A DNA stretch of 56,237 nt from Acidobacteriota bacterium (GCA_016213675.1 JACQZW010000063.1:1-56237), one strand, 5' to 3'; shown: positions 42,835 through 52,201, numbered from the stretch's first letter. Notes: generated by a model from the sequence alone, not told the origin. Program-made: numbers and translations.

Positions 42835-43629
42835 ATGAAGAGCTGCGTGCTGATGGCCCACGTGCCCGACACAGCGTCGGTCATCAAGGTGGGCGCCGGC
42901 GGGAACCGGATCGACGAGGGCGGCATCAAGTACATCGTCTCCCCGTACGACGAGTACGCGCTGGAGGAGGCGATCAAGCTCAAGGAGTCGCGGGGCGGCG
43001 ACGTCACGGTCATGACGTACGCGCCCAAGCGTGGCGAGGCAGGGCTGCGCGAGTGCCTGGCCCGCGGCGCGGACGCGGCCGTGCATGTGGAGGGCGGCGA
43101 GACGACGCTCGGCGATGCCCTGTCGATCGCCAAAGTCCTGGCGGCCGCGATTCGCAAGACCGGCCCGTACGACATCGTCTGGGCCGGGGCCAAGGGCGGC
43201 GGCACGGACAACGCGCTGGTCGGCGCCATGGTCGCCGAGCTGCTCGACCTGCCGCACGTCTCGAGCGTGATCAAGCTCGAGATCGGCGACGGCCGGTTGG
43301 TGGCCCATCGCGAGATCGAGGGCGGAGGCGAGGTCGTCGAGTCGCCGATCCCCTGTGTGCTCACGGCCATGAAGGGCCTGAACGAGCCGCGCTATCCGTC
43401 ACTCAAGGGCATCATGGCGGCGAAGAAGGTGGCCATCCAAACGCTCAAGCCGGCCGACCTCGGACTCGACGAGGGTGCGCTCGCCGGAGCGGAGGCGCGA
43501 TGCGCGGTCCGGAAGCTCGAGCTGCCCGCAGCCAAGTCGGGCGGGACGATCCTCAAGGGCGAGGACGACCCGGCCGGCGCGGCGCGCCAACTGGCGAAGC
43601 TCCTGCGCGAGCAGGCGAAGGCGATCTAG
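42835..43629 (+). CDS. etfB: Electron transfer flavoprotein beta subunit
   Basis: The 264-residue subunit begins MKSCVLMAHVPDTASVIKVG. It continues with NRIDEGGIKYIVSPYDEYAL, GGDVTVMTYAPKRGEAGLRE and DIVWAGAKGGGTDNALVGAM, then VESPIPCVLTAMKGLNEPRY and IMAAKK. These are the ETF-beta core motifs. GAGGAGGGGG upstream is the ribosome site for ATG at 42835. etfA starts 11 nt after its stop. Such pairs accept electrons from acyl-CoA or other dehydrogenases; the partner dehydrogenase is not in the window. Confidence 0.96.
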   Translation: MKSCVLMAHVPDTASVIKVGAGGNRIDEGGIKYIVSPYDEYALEEAIKLKESRGGDVTVMTYAPKRGEAGLRECLARGADAAVHVEGGETTLGDALSIAKVLAAAIRKTGPYDIVWAGAKGGGTDNALVGAMVAELLDLPHVSSVIKLEIGDGRLVAHREIEGGGEVVESPIPCVLTAMKGLNEPRYPSLKGIMAAKKVAIQTLKPADLGLDEGALAGAEARCAVRKLELPAAKSGGTILKGEDDPAGAARQLAKLLREQAKAI

Positions 43630-43640
43630 GGGAGGCAAGA

Positions 43641-44618
43641 ATGGCCTGCATGCTCACATTCATCGAGCAGAGAAACGGCGCGATCCGCAAGGCTTCCCTG
43701 GAGGCGCTGTCGGAAGCGAAGCGGCTGGCGGGAGCGAGCGGTTGGAAGGTGTGCGCGGTGCTGGTCGGTCACGGCGTCGCGGACAAGGCCGCTGGCCTGG
43801 GGGCGTACGGCGCCTCCTCGGTCTACGTCGCCGACGAGGAACGGCTGGGCCGGTACTCCGCAGAGGGGTACGCGGCGGCGGTCAAGGCGGCCGTCGAGAA
43901 GTGCCAGCCCGAGGCCGTGCTGATGGCCGGGACGATCATGGGGCGTGACCTCTCGGGCCGGCTCGCCGCCCGCCTGGGGGTCGGCGTCCTCGCCGACGTC
44001 ACCAAGCTCGAGCTCGAGGGGGGCCGGCTCGTCGCCGTCCGCCCGGTCTACTCCGGCAAGGCAATGGCCACCGTGGACGGGGGAGCCGGGAAGCCGACAA
44101 TCGTGACGCTGCGGCCGAACGTGTTCCCGGCCGCCGCCGGCGAGGGGACCGCAACGGTCGAGCCGCTCGGCCCGATCACCGGTGACATCCGCGCCGTGGT
44201 CAAGGAACTGTTGGCCAAGGAGGGCGGCGAGATCGACGTCGCCGAGGCCGACATCATCGTTTCCGGGGGCCGTGGCATCAAGGGACCCGAGAACTTCGCC
44301 CTGATCAAGCAGCTCGCCGACGCGCTCGGCGGTGCCGTGGGCGCGTCGCGCGCCGCGGTCGATGCGGGGTGGATCGAGCACGACCACCAGGTCGGGCAGA
44401 CCGGGAAGGTCGTGTCGCCGTCGCTGTACGTCGCCTGCGGCATCTCCGGCGCGATCCAGCATCTCGCCGGGATGTCGTCGTCGAAGCTCATCGTCGCCGT
44501 CAACAAGGACCCCGAGGCGCCCATCTTCAAGGTCGCCGACTACGGGATCGTCGGCGACCTCTTCCAGGTCCTCCCGGTCCTGGTCGAGGAGGTCAAGAAG
44601 CTGAAGGCCGAAGCCTGA
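43641..44618 (+). CDS. etfA: Electron transfer flavoprotein alpha subunit
   Basis: The 325-residue subunit binds FAD. Motifs are SGGRGIKGPENFALIKQLAD, VGQTGKVVSPSLYVACGISG, AIQHLAGM and AVNKDPEAPIFKVADYGIVG, which line the flavin site. GGGGAGG precedes the ATG. It pairs with the preceding etfB and is followed by a perfect 10-bp hairpin. Confidence 0.97.
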   Translation: MACMLTFIEQRNGAIRKASLEALSEAKRLAGASGWKVCAVLVGHGVADKAAGLGAYGASSVYVADEERLGRYSAEGYAAAVKAAVEKCQPEAVLMAGTIMGRDLSGRLAARLGVGVLADVTKLELEGGRLVAVRPVYSGKAMATVDGGAGKPTIVTLRPNVFPAAAGEGTATVEPLGPITGDIRAVVKELLAKEGGEIDVAEADIIVSGGRGIKGPENFALIKQLADALGGAVGASRAAVDAGWIEHDHQVGQTGKVVSPSLYVACGISGAIQHLAGMSSSKLIVAVNKDPEAPIFKVADYGIVGDLFQVLPVLVEEVKKLKAEA

Positions 44619-44640
44619 GTCTCTCCTGACGTCGTTCGGA

Positions 44641-44664
44641 TGCGGGGCCGGAGTCGGCCCCGCA
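44641..44664 (+). terminator. Perfect hairpin after etfA
   Basis: TGCGGGGCCG (44641-44650) pairs exactly with CGGCCCCGCA (44655-44664) around GAGT, 22 nt after the etfA stop. The tail is ATCGTATTC rather than a T-run. Confidence 0.55.
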
Positions 44665-44673
44665 ATCGTATTC

Positions 44674-44795
44674 AGGGAGGAGAAATCCCACTTTCGAGGG
44701 ATTGAACGGACCCCCAGGCTGCACGAGAGTGAGTCTGCAAGGTGGAAGCTGACCGCTCCCTCCAGGTGGTGCACCCGCACCACCCTATTTTTTTT
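44674..44795 (+). ncRNA. Candidate structured transcript ending at a strong terminator
   Basis: Between the etfA hairpin and a strong terminator lies about 100 nt without a convincing gene. AATCCC/GGGATT (44684-44689, 44698-44703) pair locally and AGGGAG/CTCCCT (44674-44679, 44756-44761) pair over a longer range, then the terminator hairpin follows. No good promoter was found, so it could equally be a long etfA 3' end. Confidence 0.3.
44765..44795 (+). terminator. Intrinsic terminator with eight-T tract
   Basis: GGTGGTGC (44765-44772) and GCACCACC (44777-44784) pair perfectly around ACCC and are followed by CTATTTTTTTT (to 44795). This is the best rho-independent terminator in the window and ends plus-strand transcription before the lipoprotein promoter. 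Confidence 0.85.
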
Positions 44796-44807
44796 CGGGC
44801 CTTTCCG

Positions 44808-44836
44808 TTGGCGTTTCGTGGCGAACAGCGTAGATT
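44808..44836 (+). promoter_or_regulatory. Sigma-70-type promoter for the small lipoprotein gene
   Basis: TTGGCG (44808-44813) and TAGATT (44831-44836) are 17 nt apart. The GGGAGG ribosome site at about 44855-44860 precedes the ATG at 44867. The gene is thus an isolated transcription unit just after a strong terminator. Confidence 0.65.
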
Positions 44837-44866
44837 GAATGCAGGAACTCAGTCGGGAGGGTGGAC

Positions 44867-45259
44867 ATGAAGGCGCCTCTCCGCATCGTCTCCATCGGAG
44901 TGTGGGCCCTGGCAGTCGCCACGATGCTCGGGTTCACGGGATGTGACTCGGGCTCGCCGACGGAGCCCCAGGGGGCTTCCGGCGTGAACGTGACGCTGAC
45001 CACGAACCCCACGGGCGCGCCTGGCGTGTACACCTTCGTCACCGACGTGTGCGACTGTGCCACCACGAGCGTCGCCCTCATCGTCGACCGCTACGCAACT
45101 GCGAAGATGGCGTGCACCGACTCCACGCTCGTGACGCTCGCGAGCGGCCGTCACACCATCTCGTTCGAGTGGCCGGACCAGCGCCCGGTCGTGAGCTTCT
45201 CGTTCGACTCGACCGACACGTCGAGCGGCACCATCACGGCGACGTGCGAGTACCGCTAA
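44867..45259 (+). CDS. Small putative lipoprotein
   Basis: The 130-residue product has a hydrophobic signal ending in GFTGC, a good lipobox, so the mature N-terminus is Cys near residue 24. The mature part is Thr/Ser-rich, predicted beta-sheet, with paired Cys (VCDCATT, MACTD, TCEYR) that could form disulfides. No family was recognised. The start is ATG 44867 rather than an in-frame GTG at 44861 because spacing to the ribosome site is better. Confidence 0.7.
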   Translation: MKAPLRIVSIGVWALAVATMLGFTGCDSGSPTEPQGASGVNVTLTTNPTGAPGVYTFVTDVCDCATTSVALIVDRYATAKMACTDSTLVTLASGRHTISFEWPDQRPVVSFSFDSTDTSSGTITATCEYR

Positions 45260-45308
45260 GAACGGTCGCCGCCACCCTGGGCAGGCCCGGCGCAGTCGGC
45301 CTGGCAGC

Positions 45309-46991
45309 CTAGCGGTCGGCGGCAGCCCGAAGCCCCGTGAGGATCTCCGCCTCGGCCTTGTCGTGCAGCGCCCGCACCCTCGTGAAGGCGGCATCGGCGC
45401 GACGCAGCAGCTCCGCCCCGCGTGACCGGTCGGTCAGCCCCGGCATGTTGATGCACACGTTCTGGTAGGCGCCGGCCGCTGCCGCGCGGGCCATCTGGGC
45501 GCCGACGCCGGCGTCGGAACGCGATGCCTGCAGGCCGATCTCGCCGATTTCGACGCACAGCTCGAGCGTCTCCGGGCACGCCTCGAGGACGCCGAGCGGG
45601 ACCTCGATCGCCGCCACGGTCGCGTCGGCCATGGCGGCCTCGCGAGTAGCCTGCTCCTCGGGTGTGCCGCGGGGCATGCGCATCGCCTCGAGGAGCCTGT
45701 CGAAGGCGGCGGTGTCGGCGTCGACGGCCGCGAGCATGCGGTCCTTGAGGACCTGGCCGCGCGCCGCGATTTCGTCGAGGCGAGCCTGTTTGCCCTCGAA
45801 CCCCTTCTTCGGATGCGACAAGTTGGCGACCATCGCGGCCAGGCCTGCCCCCAGGGCCCCGGCCAGGGCGGCGACCGATCCCCCGCCCGGCGCCGGGGAG
45901 TCGGAGGAGAGCTCGTCGGCGAACGCTCGCAGCGACATTCCGGCCAGCGGAGCGGTCGCCGACAGGCGCGCCTCGATGACTCGCTCGGAAGGGTCGAACG
46001 GCCGGATCTCCGAGAGGCCGAGGGTGCGGATGGCGACGTGGAGGAGGGTGCTGTCGGGGACCCCGGTCGAGCGGCCCATCCGACGCAGGTAGTGACGTCC
46101 CGCCTCGAGCAACGCCGAGGCCGGGACCAGTCCGACCAGCTCCGAGCCGGTGACCCGCAGGCCGCGCTCGGCCGCGCGCTCCTCGCAGGTGTCGAAGGCG
46201 AGATGGAGCGGCGTGACGTCGAGGTCGGTGAGGTTCATGGAGATCTGCGCGCAGCCGTACTCCGGGATGGTCCAACCGACCGCCTTGACCGACTTGAGCA
46301 GGCCGGGGTCCCACAGCGGCTGGCCGGCACCGTCGAGGACCGGCTCGCCGGCCTCGTCCCGCCGCATCCGGCCCTTCTCGCGCACGTCGAGGGCGACGCG
46401 GGTGGCCAGCCGCTTGTCCGTGGTGTTGAGGTTGATGTTATAGGCGACGAGGAACTTGCGCGCGCCGATCACGGTCGCTCCGGAGCGCGGCACGAACGTC
46501 GCCGGTCCGAAGTCGGGCTTCCACGCCGGGTCCTCGAGCTTGGCCGCCAGGCCTTCGTACTCGCCGGCCCGCACGTCGGCGAGGTTGCGGCGCTGCGGCG
46601 AGGACGCCGCGAACTCGTAGAGGTAGACGGGGACTCCGAGCTCGGCCCCGACCCGCTCGCCGAGGCGACGGGCGAGGGCCGCGCAGTCGTCCATGGTCAC
46701 GCCGGCGACTGGCACGAACGGGACGACGTCCACGGCACCGAGCCGCGCGTGCGCTCCCTTGTGACCGGTCATGTCGATGAGCCCGGTCGCCTTGACCATC
46801 AGGCGCCAGGCGCCCTCGAGCACCGCCTCGGGTTCGCCGACGAACGTGATCACGGTGCGGTTGGTCTCCGCGCCGGGATCGACGTTGAGCACCGTCACGC
46901 CGGCCACCGCCGCGGCCGCCGCGGCGACCGCCTCGTAGACCTCGGGCCGCCGGCCCTCGGAGATGTTCGGAACGCACTCGACCAGCCGCAT
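45309..46991 (-). CDS. ftcD: Bifunctional glutamate formimidoyltransferase / formimidoyltetrahydrofolate cyclodeaminase
   Basis: The 560-residue protein joins two domains. Residues 1-325 match the formiminotransferase: LVECVPNISEGRRPEVYEAV, TGHKGAHARLGAVDVVPFVP, KFLVAYNINLNT and YGCAQISMNLTDLDVTPLH. Residues about 345-560 match the cyclodeaminase: FADELSSDSPAPGGGSVAAL, DAGVGAQMARAAAAGAYQNV. Together they pass a one-carbon unit from formiminoglutamate (histidine breakdown) to folate and release ammonia. Other histidine-degradation genes are not in the window. Confidence 0.95.
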   Translation of the reverse strand: MRLVECVPNISEGRRPEVYEAVAAAAAAVAGVTVLNVDPGAETNRTVITFVGEPEAVLEGAWRLMVKATGLIDMTGHKGAHARLGAVDVVPFVPVAGVTMDDCAALARRLGERVGAELGVPVYLYEFAASSPQRRNLADVRAGEYEGLAAKLEDPAWKPDFGPATFVPRSGATVIGARKFLVAYNINLNTTDKRLATRVALDVREKGRMRRDEAGEPVLDGAGQPLWDPGLLKSVKAVGWTIPEYGCAQISMNLTDLDVTPLHLAFDTCEERAAERGLRVTGSELVGLVPASALLEAGRHYLRRMGRSTGVPDSTLLHVAIRTLGLSEIRPFDPSERVIEARLSATAPLAGMSLRAFADELSSDSPAPGGGSVAALAGALGAGLAAMVANLSHPKKGFEGKQARLDEIAARGQVLKDRMLAAVDADTAAFDRLLEAMRMPRGTPEEQATREAAMADATVAAIEVPLGVLEACPETLELCVEIGEIGLQASRSDAGVGAQMARAAAAGAYQNVCINMPGLTDRSRGAELLRRADAAFTRVRALHDKAEAEILTGLRAAADR

Positions 46992-47054
46992 GGACGCCTC
47001 CCGGACCCGGCATCGTAGCGTCCCACCGGCCTCGTGACAACGGCGCTCTTGCGG

Positions 47055-47900
47055 CTATGGCCTGATGCGCGAGTCGCGCGGCAACCCCATTACCGACCAC
47101 AGGAGGCGTCGCAGTGGTGCCTTCAGCCGGTTCAGCGGGGCGTCGACGACGCGGTAGCGCCAGAGGTCGAGGAAGAACGGCGACCGGAGCGAGCCGCCGT
47201 GGGCAAGGAAGGCACGCCGCTCCTCGCGCAGGAACTCGCGGTGGGCCCGCCCGGTCTTGGATCCGGAGTGCAGACGAAAGCGGGCCAGGACCGAAGGGAT
47301 GAAGCGCGCGTGGACGCTGCCCGCGAGCCGGAGGAAGAACTCGTAGTCGAACATGTAGTGGTACGAGACGTCGAGTGGGCCGAACCGTTCGACGAGGGAG
47401 CGCCGGAAGAAGCTGCCCGGCTGCGGGACGAAGTTGCGGTGTCTTCGCAGGAGGGCGAAGTCCTGGCGGACGAATGGGTTCTGGACGTAGAGGAGGCGGC
47501 CCTCGTGGTCGATGACGAGGCAGAACCCCCAGACGAGGCCGAGCTCCGGGTCGTCTTCAAACGCCTGCATCGCCGTCGCGACCGCACCCGGTTCGAGGAG
47601 GTCGTCGGCGTTGAGCCATCCGACGACGTCTCCGGTGGCCAGTGCAAGGCCCTTGTTGATCGCGTCGGCCTGGCCGCGATCTGGCTCCGAGATCCAGCGC
47701 GCCCGGTCGGTCCGAGCCTCCGCCCACTCCCTGATCAGTTCGACGCTCCCGTCAGTCGAGCCGCCGTCGACGATGATCGTCTCGACGGAACCGATTTGAA
47801 CGTCGATACTCTCGAGTGCCTCGGCGAGGAATTGCCTCCCGTTGAGGTTGGGGACGATCACCGAAACCTTCGGTGGAACGCCGGGGCCTTCCCTGGTCAT
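47055..47900 (-). CDS. Family 2 glycosyltransferase
   Basis: The 281-residue enzyme has a GT-A fold pattern: VSVIVPNLNGRQFLAEALES, IIVDGGSTDGSVELI, SEPDRGQADAINKGLALATG and GWLNADDLLEPGAV (the DxD-type metal site NADD). Sugar and acceptor are unknown. It is the most downstream gene of the minus-strand polysaccharide cluster. It is followed by a 63-nt gap before FTCD. Confidence 0.92.
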   Translation of the reverse strand: MTREGPGVPPKVSVIVPNLNGRQFLAEALESIDVQIGSVETIIVDGGSTDGSVELIREWAEARTDRARWISEPDRGQADAINKGLALATGDVVGWLNADDLLEPGAVATAMQAFEDDPELGLVWGFCLVIDHEGRLLYVQNPFVRQDFALLRRHRNFVPQPGSFFRRSLVERFGPLDVSYHYMFDYEFFLRLAGSVHARFIPSVLARFRLHSGSKTGRAHREFLREERRAFLAHGGSLRSPFFLDLWRYRVVDAPLNRLKAPLRRLLWSVMGLPRDSRIRP

Positions 47901-47942
47901 TGCGCAGACCTTATCACGGGGCGACAGCCTCCCCGGGGTGCT

Positions 47943-48848
47943 TCAGGCCCACCGCAGCGTCCAACCGGTCTCGGGTCCCTCCCACCGGCAGACGGGCCGC
48001 GGCGCGGCCAGGTGCAGCCCCTCCAGGGTCCGGCGCACCCGCGTGGGCAGGCGGGGAAGCAACGACGCCCGCCAGACCGCATCCACCGGTCCCCCGGGCC
48101 GCCCACCGTGCCGGACGAGCGCCGCCTCGGCTTCCCGCGCGTACGCCTCCCGCTGCACGGCGCTTCGCTGGTCGCCGTGCGCGCGGAAGCCGGCGAGCGG
48201 AGTCTCGACTCCCACGAGGTCGGCGTGGGCGAAGTACCTCGCCCACAGCTCGAAGTCCGCCGCGAGGGTGACGGACGTGTCCAGGCGCCCCCCCGCGCGC
48301 TGCCACAGCGAGCGCCGCCAGAACGTCGACTCCTGCTGGATCCATCGCCCCCGGCGTCGCGCGCCCGCGCCGAGGTTCTCGCCGCGCATGAACCCCTGGC
48401 GGCTGAACCCCGGGACGCGCGTGCACGCCACCGCCCGGTCGTGGTCGTCCCAAACCAACTGGAACAGCGACGTCAACCAGTCGACGTCCGGGAAGCGCGC
48501 GAAGAGCTCGCCCACGACGTGCAGTGACCAGGGAGTGTAGAGATCGTCGGAATTGAGCCACGCCATGATGTCGCCGGAGGTGTGGGCGAATCCCTTGTTG
48601 ATCGCGTCGTACTGGCCCCGGTCGGGCTCGCTGGCCCACCAGGCGAGTCGGCTCTCGAAGGAGCGGATGATCTCGACGCTGCCGTCCGTCGAGCCGCCGT
48701 CGACGACGACGAGCTCGAGCCTGGGGTAACCCTGGTCCAGGATCGAGCGCAGCGTGCGTTCGAGCCAGCGCGCCTGGTTGAACGAGGGCGTGACGACCGA
48801 GATGGACGGGAGGTCGGTGGTCCGCGCGGGTTCCCTTTGGTGCGGCAC
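47943..48848 (-). CDS. Family 2 glycosyltransferase
   Basis: The 301-residue enzyme shows ISVVTPSFNQARWLERTLRS, LVVVDGGSTDGSVEIIRSFE, SEPDRGQYDAINKGFAHTSG and AWLNSDDLYTPWSL (NSDD metal site). It is similar in layout to its downstream neighbour, suggesting duplication of a GT2 in the cluster. Start is 6 nt from the FkbM gene's stop. Confidence 0.92.
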   Translation of the reverse strand: MPHQREPARTTDLPSISVVTPSFNQARWLERTLRSILDQGYPRLELVVVDGGSTDGSVEIIRSFESRLAWWASEPDRGQYDAINKGFAHTSGDIMAWLNSDDLYTPWSLHVVGELFARFPDVDWLTSLFQLVWDDHDRAVACTRVPGFSRQGFMRGENLGAGARRRGRWIQQESTFWRRSLWQRAGGRLDTSVTLAADFELWARYFAHADLVGVETPLAGFRAHGDQRSAVQREAYAREAEAALVRHGGRPGGPVDAVWRASLLPRLPTRVRRTLEGLHLAAPRPVCRWEGPETGWTLRWA

Positions 48849-48854
48849 CTGCCC

Positions 48855-49685
48855 TCACTCCTCGCGGACGATCGGCCGCGCAGCCTGGAAGGCGCGCGTC
48901 TGAGCGTCGCGCTGGGCCCGGGTCGCGTACTCGTGGCGCTGCCGGAACGGACCGTCCTCCCTGACGAAAACGAGATCGAGCTGGGCGAGCGCGCCGTCGA
49001 GCGGGCGCCGCAGGTGGCCGGCGACGTCGTAGACGGCGAACCCGCGGGATCGCATGAAGGCGACGACATCGTGCAGGAGCGGGCCGCCCGCGAAGAAGCG
49101 GAACAGCGAGACTTCGGCGATCACCATCTCGGTGCGTTGGAGGGTCGCCGTGGCGCCGGCGAGCACCTCGAGCTCCGCCCCCTGGGTGTCGACCTTGATC
49201 AGGAACGGTCCGGCGGCGTCGGCGCGCGCGACGATCGCGTCGACAGTCTCGACGGCGACGACCCGCGGCACGCCGTTGACGTCGGAGTCCTCGTGCTCCT
49301 CGAAGAACGACGATCCCCCCAGGTCCGGGTGCACGTGCAGCACGCGTTCGCCGGCCGCTGGCCCGGCGGCGCAGGGGAAGACGTCGGCGCGCTGGGGCTC
49401 GCGGGCCAAGGCCTGCAAGCTGGGAAGACACTCGCTGAGCGGTTCGACGAGAAGGTAGCGCGCCGTGGGGAAGACAGCCGCACACTCGCGGGCGAAGGTC
49501 CCGAAGGCGGCACCGACGTCGACCACCGTCGCCGGAGCCAGGCCCAGGGCTCTGGCGCGGTCGAGCGTCGCCGGCATGGAAAACGGTCGATCGCTGTCCT
49601 CGACCGGTCGGAGGCGTCGGATTTCGAGCCCGCCCGCCCGCAGTAACGTCCTGATCGGTCGCTTGAGCAGGTTTGCGATCATCAC
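48855..49685 (-). CDS. FkbM family methyltransferase
   Basis: The 276-residue protein has a SAM-binding VVDVGAAFGTFARECA motif, the VEPLSECLPSL segment, and FLIKVDTQGAELEVLAGA, which marks FkbM enzymes that O-methylate sugars or natural products. Start is GTG 49685 (AGGAG spaced 7 nt) or ATG 49682. It likely caps or decorates the polysaccharide. Confidence 0.9.
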   Translation of the reverse strand: MMIANLLKRPIRTLLRAGGLEIRRLRPVEDSDRPFSMPATLDRARALGLAPATVVDVGAAFGTFARECAAVFPTARYLLVEPLSECLPSLQALAREPQRADVFPCAAGPAAGERVLHVHPDLGGSSFFEEHEDSDVNGVPRVVAVETVDAIVARADAAGPFLIKVDTQGAELEVLAGATATLQRTEMVIAEVSLFRFFAGGPLLHDVVAFMRSRGFAVYDVAGHLRRPLDGALAQLDLVFVREDGPFRQRHEYATRAQRDAQTRAFQAARPIVREE

Positions 49686-49697
49686 CCGCCCGCTCCT

Positions 49698-50822
49698 TCA
49701 ACGCCTCGGGATGCCGGTCAGCTTCTCGAGCTCGCCGCAGACCCGATCGACGTCGTCGCGCGTCAGGCCGGCCCAGGTCGGCAGGCTCAGCGCACGGCGT
49801 CCGACGCGTTCGGCGACGGGGAGCGAGGGACGTGCCGGGTCCGCGTACGGGGGGAGGCTATGGAGAGGGTGAAACGCAGGGCGGGTCTCGATCCCGGCCT
49901 CGTGAAGTTGCTCCATGACCGCATCCCGTTCGACGGCGATCTCGTCTCCCAGGAGAATCGTGACCATCCAGTGGACGTGCCGCACCCAGGGACGTACCGC
50001 CTGGAAGGTGATCCCGGGGACCCCCCCGAGGCGCTCCCGGTACCATGACGCGACCTCGGCTCGTCGCTCCAACTGCCAGTCGATCCGCTCCAGTTGGGCG
50101 AGCCCTATCGCCGCGGCGATGTTGGTCATGCGGTAGTTGTAGCCGACGACCGGGAACCAGTAGCGCCGGGTCGGATCGACCCCCTGTCCCTTGAGCTGAA
50201 ACACCCGCCTCGCGAGGTCGTCGTCGCTCGTCAGGACCATGCCCCCTTCGCCGGTCGTGATGATCTTGTTGCCGTAGAAGCTGAAGGTGGCCAGGATCGC
50301 GAGCGCACCGGCCCGGCGACCGCGGTACTCGGCGCCGTGCGCTTCGGCGGCGTCCTCGATGAGGGTCAGACGGTGTCGCCGCGCGATTGCATCCAGCGCG
50401 TCCATCTCGGCGGGGTTGCCGAAGAGATGGACGGCGACGATCGCCCTCGTGCGCGGGGTGACGGCACGTTCCACGGCCTCGGGGTCGAGGTTCCAGGTGT
50501 CGGACTCGCTGTCGACGAAGACCGGTTCGGCCCCGCAGTAACGGACCGCGTTCGCCGTGGCGACGAACGTCATCGCCGGTACGATGACCTCGTCGCCGGC
50601 CGAGATTCCGGCCGCGAGCAGCGCGAGGTGGAGCGCAGCCGTCCCGTTGCAGCACGCGAGGCCGTGGGTCGCGCCGCAGTAGCCGGCAAAGCCGCGCTCG
50701 AAGGCCTCGATGTAGGACCCGATCGAGGAAACCCAGGTGGCGTCGACGCAGTCGAGGACGTACTCCCGCTCCCGTCCGACCATCGTCGGAGCAGCCACCG
50801 GGATGAACCTACGAGTCGCCAT
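49698..50822 (-). CDS. DegT/DnrJ/EryC1/StrS aminotransferase
   Basis: The 374-residue PLP enzyme makes an amino-sugar from a 4-keto nucleotide sugar. Motifs: ACCNGTAALHLALLAAGIS, VIVPAMTFVATANAVRYCGA, LIEDAAEAHGAEYRGRRAG, and the Schiff-base Lys in FSFYGNKIITTGEGGMVL (about 183). Following Gmd in the same cluster, a perosamine synthetase-like reaction on GDP-4-keto-6-deoxymannose is plausible, but the family has many substrates. Confidence 0.92.
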   Translation of the reverse strand: MATRRFIPVAAPTMVGREREYVLDCVDATWVSSIGSYIEAFERGFAGYCGATHGLACCNGTAALHLALLAAGISAGDEVIVPAMTFVATANAVRYCGAEPVFVDSESDTWNLDPEAVERAVTPRTRAIVAVHLFGNPAEMDALDAIARRHRLTLIEDAAEAHGAEYRGRRAGALAILATFSFYGNKIITTGEGGMVLTSDDDLARRVFQLKGQGVDPTRRYWFPVVGYNYRMTNIAAAIGLAQLERIDWQLERRAEVASWYRERLGGVPGITFQAVRPWVRHVHWMVTILLGDEIAVERDAVMEQLHEAGIETRPAFHPLHSLPPYADPARPSLPVAERVGRRALSLPTWAGLTRDDVDRVCGELEKLTGIPRR

Positions 50823-52116
50823 TCGCGCCCCTACCTCCTGTTGGCCCGGGTCGGGCCCAGTCCCACCCTAGCAGCTCGAGGTCGTCCTCAGCCAGGGTCA
50901 TGCCGGCTGCACGCCGGTAGACCGCGCGATAGGCCCGGGCCGTCCTGTCCCAACTGAAGTCGCGCAACCGGGTGGCACCGCGCCGCACGAGGTCGTCACG
51001 CAGGTTGCTGTCGGTCGCCATGCGGCGGACGGCGTCGGCCAGTGCGTCGACCGACAGGGGATCGAAGAGCAGGGCCGCGCCGCCGGCCTGCTCGGGGAGT
51101 GAGGTCACGGCCGAGCAGGCGACCGGTGCGCCCTCCTGCCAGGCCTCGAACACGGGACCGCTCGCGGCCTCGAACAGTGTCGGCACGACGACGAACCGAG
51201 CCAGCCGGTACAAGGCGCGGAGCTCGGTCGGCGTGACCATCCCGAGGAATCTCACCTGCGAGTCGAGGGCAAGCTCGCGGAGGCGTTCGGCAACCCGCGG
51301 CCAGAAGGGCGGATAGGGCATGCCGGTGCAGACCAGGTCGATTCGCAGGCCGTCCCGGTCGCGCAGCCGCGCGAGCGCCTCGAAGAGTCGGAGGTGGTTC
51401 TTGTGCTCCCAGATCATCGCCGGGTAATAGGCGAAGTCGGCCGGCAGCGCGTGTCGGCGCCGGACCTCGTCGAGCAGGGCCGGTGTCGGCGGGCTGAACG
51501 CCTGCGTCGGCGGGGCCCACGGGATCACCTGGACCTTGGTCGCCGGCAGCCCGTACTTCTCCTCGATGTCACGCTTGATCCAGGCCGAGCCCGCCACGAC
51601 AGTGTGGGCAAGGCCGCATGCCGCGCGGTAGACGCGCTCACGCCGCGCGATGACGCCGGGATCGAAGAACTGCGGGAAGTGCAGGTGCTGGAGATCGTGC
51701 GGGTTGTAGACGGTCGGAAGGGACGAGCGGGTGTAGCACTGGTAGGGCATGTGGGCCACGGCGCAGCCCAGGCTCTCGAGGACTCCGCCCGACTCCTCCA
51801 GCCAGGGCCAGCGCGGCGCGGTGCTCGGCCTGACGACGGCACGCCAGGCGGCGCGGAGGAGCGGACGGAGCGGGCCGAGCCGGCTCTTGATCGCCGCGAG
51901 GGGCTCCCGTTCGTGGGGTGGGCTGGGCCCGGGCACGAGTCGCTGGTTCGGCCCGATGTACGGTTGCAACCAGTCCGGCGCATCCGGGTGGGCCAGCACG
52001 ACGAACTGCTCCGGTCCGTCGAGCATGCCGAGGGCGCGAACGAGCGCCAGCACCGCACTCTCGACGCCTCCGCTGCCAGAGGAGGGGACGAGGCGGGCGT
52101 TGATCGCGACCTTCAC
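50809..52116 (-). CDS. Family 4-like (GT-B) glycosyltransferase
   Basis: The 435-residue protein has a GT-B layout: N-terminal MKVAINARLVPSSGSGGVES, and a C-terminal domain with FAYYPAMIWEHKNHLRLFEA, VRFLGMVTPTELRALYRLAR and FEAASGPVFEAWQEGAPVAC (the nucleotide-sugar-binding E-x7-E). SAWIKRDIEEKYGL precedes it. Overlaps the DegT gene by 14 nt. Confidence 0.92.
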   Translation of the reverse strand: MKVAINARLVPSSGSGGVESAVLALVRALGMLDGPEQFVVLAHPDAPDWLQPYIGPNQRLVPGPSPPHEREPLAAIKSRLGPLRPLLRAAWRAVVRPSTAPRWPWLEESGGVLESLGCAVAHMPYQCYTRSSLPTVYNPHDLQHLHFPQFFDPGVIARRERVYRAACGLAHTVVAGSAWIKRDIEEKYGLPATKVQVIPWAPPTQAFSPPTPALLDEVRRRHALPADFAYYPAMIWEHKNHLRLFEALARLRDRDGLRIDLVCTGMPYPPFWPRVAERLRELALDSQVRFLGMVTPTELRALYRLARFVVVPTLFEAASGPVFEAWQEGAPVACSAVTSLPEQAGGAALLFDPLSVDALADAVRRMATDSNLRDDLVRRGATRLRDFSWDRTARAYRAVYRRAAGMTLAEDDLELLGWDWARPGPTGGRGANGDS

Positions 52117-52201
52117 GGCCGGCTCTCCGGCCGCCGGGGTGCTTCGATCGGTCGGCGCCGAACGCCGGCGGAGCGCAGGGTCCGACCAGGCACGCGAGGG
52201 C

